From Photobacterium sp. DA100 (GTDB lineage Bacteria > Pseudomonadota > Gammaproteobacteria > Enterobacterales > Vibrionaceae), in contig NZ_CP119424.1 in NCBI RefSeq assembly GCF_029223585.1, forward strand, positions 806,001-870,000: a DNA stretch of 64,000 nt, read 5' to 3'. Position numbers and translations under genes: made by a program. The notes beneath the pieces were generated by a model that saw only the letters and a list, made by a program, of their open reading frames with translations, was not told the origin of the DNA and ran no database searches. Shown piece by piece: positions 62,150 to 64,000 of the stretch. How positions within the stretch are numbered: the first letter of the stretch is position 1; each line of letters starts with the position of its first letter.

Positions 62150-62662
62150 ATGTTTGTGTTGTCATTATCATCTGGGTTGTTGTTGTCAAGTTTCTACTTG
62201 AATACGACACCATGTTTTCCCCCTTCCGACGGTCAATCATCTCAATTGCCGATAGGCAGCTACAACACAGACAACATTGAATGTAATCCCCTTACTTTGT
62301 CAGACTCCTATGTTCGTGAGGCCAGAATTAAAAGCCCAGCCCATGTAGAGTGGAAGCTCGCTAGTAAGCCAAAACAAAGCTTTTGGGATAATTGGGCGCG
62401 AGAGTTTGATTCGCCTTTCTTGTCTTCGACCGTATCGTCCAGCTTTTATGGTTTGGGGGTATGGATGCCCGAGAAGTTTGCTGAGGATGACTTGCTTGAT
62501 GTGGATGAAATCAAAGAGCTGATCAAGAAATACGGTTTACAAATGAGCTTTGGTATCGGTGGTGCAAACGGTCAGTCACCTCGGTTACGTTTGGACTACC
62601 GGTGGCACGAGGATCGCGACTTGGAGGACGTGTTTATCCAAGTTGAGATCCCCTTTCAATAA
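62150..62662 (+). CDS. Hypothetical secreted protein
   Basis: A 170-residue protein with a short hydrophobic N-terminus (about residues 1-17) and two cysteines early in the mature part. A central region (VDEIKELIKKYGLQMSFGIGG) is followed by a beta-strand end (PRLRLDYRWHEDRDLEDVFIQVEIPFQ) that looks like an outer-membrane or exported protein terminus. No family recognised. It is convergent to the lipoprotein gene at 62687-63316. Confidence 0.7.
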   Translation: MFVLSLSSGLLLSSFYLNTTPCFPPSDGQSSQLPIGSYNTDNIECNPLTLSDSYVREARIKSPAHVEWKLASKPKQSFWDNWAREFDSPFLSSTVSSSFYGLGVWMPEKFAEDDLLDVDEIKELIKKYGLQMSFGIGGANGQSPRLRLDYRWHEDRDLEDVFIQVEIPFQ

Positions 62663-62686
62663 TGGCGTCAATGTACAATCGCTCAT

Positions 62687-63316
62687 TTACTTTTCAAGCA
62701 ACTTCGAGGCGAGTTTATTAGCCTCATATCCATCCAAATTCGCCTCGTAGAAAGAAAACACTTCGATTTCGGGATAGCGCTCCGTCATTAGGGCTCGATC
62801 TCTATCTGCTTGGTAACTGTGGCGAATAACACCGAAACCTGTAGGGTATGGGGTATTCCAAAGTTGACTATTAGCAACCAGGCTAGATGTCAGGAATTGC
62901 CCGATATACGTGACTTGGTGTTCACTAATATCAAAATATATCGCCAGATTCTGGTTGGATTTTGAGCGTACAGTTTGCCGGCCATTGGTGCCTTTGAATT
63001 GAACTTGGTTTATTTCATAGCGCCCAACAGGAAGCTCAGCAACGAAAATTTGGCCTTTGTCAGTTACCGACTCAAAATCGGATTTTTTCTGCGTGTTTGT
63101 TAACGTGATTGTTTCGGCTTTACCGGTGGGGCGAATGGAGAGGGTGGTAATGATACCCTCACCGGTCGACGGCCACTCTGTCGTCACACCTAGACTACCG
63201 GCAAGGTAGCCCGTTTCGCGAGAGCTGGTTGCAATCTCATCAGGGACTTTGATATAGATGCCGCTGCTACATCCCCATAGCAACATACACGAAGTCAGAA
63301 TGATGAAGCGTTTCAT
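62687..63316 (-). CDS. Hypothetical lipoprotein, DUF2846-like pattern
   Basis: A 209-residue lipoprotein with lipobox LWGC (cysteine 16). The middle (GQIFVAELPVGRYEINQVQFKGTNG) is reminiscent of small beta-sandwich lipoproteins such as DUF2846, which I only suspect. Others of this type sit in the outer membrane. It is divergent from the sensor-like gene at the window end. Function unknown. Confidence 0.75.
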   Translation of the reverse strand: MKRFIILTSCMLLWGCSSGIYIKVPDEIATSSRETGYLAGSLGVTTEWPSTGEGIITTLSIRPTGKAETITLTNTQKKSDFESVTDKGQIFVAELPVGRYEINQVQFKGTNGRQTVRSKSNQNLAIYFDISEHQVTYIGQFLTSSLVANSQLWNTPYPTGFGVIRHSYQADRDRALMTERYPEIEVFSFYEANLDGYEANKLASKLLEK

Positions 63317-63562
63317 TTGTGGCGTCCTTGCAAATAAAATTGCTGTTGTATCTTTCGGCTATCTCTGGGGTTATTAAACCTTATACACATCGAATAAGAC
63401 AGGTGTGTAAACAAAATTTGTTAATTTGGTACATGAATTAATAATAAGCACGAAATAATCCGCAAGAGACGGTGCTCAGTGTGGTGGTGTCTAAGTAAAG
63501 AAACAAATACATATTTCGCTCAGCCTTATGTTACTCTAGCAAAAAATCACCTGTAAGTTGTA
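63317..63562. promoter_or_regulatory. Divergent promoter region
   Basis: About 246 AT-rich bases between two divergent genes. No gene or strong hairpin. It must carry both promoters. No operator was recognised. Confidence 0.35.
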
Positions 63563-64000
63563 ATGAGTTGTATTGTTATTCGTAAATTAAGATCGGCATT
63601 TTGCTTGGGTGATCGCGAGGGGTTGGCGTTCAAGCTGTTTTCGTCGTTTGCGCTTAGCTTGTTTATCATATTATTGCTGCAGCATCTTGCAGAAGCCGCG
63701 ATGATAAGGGTGTTGTTGCATATCCCTGAGAAAATCAAAACAGAAATGGTTGAGTTGTCCTATCAGGCTGAAGTAAATATCCAAGCAGGCGATATGGATG
63801 AACTGGCCGATTGGGAGCGAGGACAGAGATATTATTTATTTGTGCTTGATCACAATCAGCAGGTGATAAGTGGGCGGGATATGCATCCTCACTTCGAGTT
63901 CAAGCTGCAATTTGCCCGAGATATTGACACCATTTTTGATAACAAGGTAAACCAGCCAATCATAGCGCTTCCACTGAGGACAGGGCATACCTTGGTCATA
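63563..64000 (+). CDS. Membrane sensor, probable histidine kinase, N-terminal part
   Basis: An open frame of 146 codons running off the right edge of the window. It has a membrane segment at about residues 21-41, then a predicted periplasmic domain containing a PAS-like or kinase-sensor pattern (YYLFVLDHNQQVISGRDMHP). That layout is usual for two-component sensor kinases; the kinase core would lie beyond the window. Starting ATG has only a weak ribosome site. A chemoreceptor or other membrane sensor remains possible. Confidence 0.6.
   Translation, partial: MSCIVIRKLRSAFCLGDREGLAFKLFSSFALSLFIILLLQHLAEAAMIRVLLHIPEKIKTEMVELSYQAEVNIQAGDMDELADWERGQRYYLFVLDHNQQVISGRDMHPHFEFKLQFARDIDTIFDNKVNQPIIALPLRTGHTLVI

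Overview
The window looks like a piece of a Vibrionaceae chromosome (Vibrio, Photobacterium or a relative), probably the second chromosome. The evidence is gene content and order: pntA-pntB followed directly by a VxrA/VxrB/DUF2861 (VxrC) set, as I recall for V. cholerae chromosome II; an FMN-riboswitch-controlled single ribB; a Tad pilus locus; and a MerR/photolyase/cfa photo-oxidative operon. No rRNA, tRNA, CRISPR array, insertion sequence or prophage was seen. Coding is dense on both strands, base composition is fairly even, and a few AT-rich gaps stand out (4.66-4.95 kb, 25.8-26.2 kb, 51.6-52.0 kb).

Layout. 0-4.7 kb: the first part of a Tad/Flp pilus operon on the minus strand (flp, tadV, an extra AAA+ ATPase, cpaB, cpaC, a small secreted protein). 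4.9-9.5 kb: lipoproteins, a crotonase, a rhomboid protease, a DUF1840 protein, a DJ-1 family protein and an ABM monooxygenase. 9.6-17.3 kb: a secreted 5'-nucleotidase, an EEP hydrolase, metY, and a sulfatase with its radical-SAM maturase. 17.3-25.8 kb: a Crp-type regulator, an OppA-like binding protein, an orphan RodA, a SlyB-like lipoprotein, an esterase, an exonuclease, Hsp20 and a GyrI-like protein. 26.2-33.2 kb: a CPA-type antiporter with a tiny overlapping gene, a MATE exporter with divergent AraC regulator, a GH13 lipoprotein amylase and cutA.

33.2-42.8 kb is one ten-gene operon, tightly packed and mostly overlapping: DUF523/DUF1722, MerR, photolyase, NTF2-like, SDR, FAD oxidoreductase, DUF1365, cyclopropane fatty acid synthase, DUF2878, chalcone isomerase-like and DUF3833 lipoprotein (eleven if the DUF523 gene is counted first). 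It joins light-dependent DNA repair with membrane-lipid modification under a MerR regulator that shows no cobalamin-binding motif. Its promoter carries a near-perfect inverted repeat and two TTGTACAA sites.

42.8-51.6 kb: an OLD-family nuclease, gloA, a YeeE/YedE transporter, a second (cytoplasmic) 5'-nucleotidase, ribB with its FMN riboswitch, a BASS-family transporter and small proteins. 51.6-58.2 kb: pntAB and vxrABC. 58.3-64 kb: nnrS behind NsrR-like sites, yoaH, an HD hydrolase, nadE with a NadD-like gene, two unknown envelope proteins, and the N-terminal part of a membrane sensor cut by the window end.

No wholly new multi-gene system was proven. The most promising leads are a 27-residue membrane peptide translated from inside the antiporter gene, the MerR operator array and its 13-bp copy upstream of the amylase gene, the extra ATPase in the Tad locus, and the serine-type sulfatase unit.
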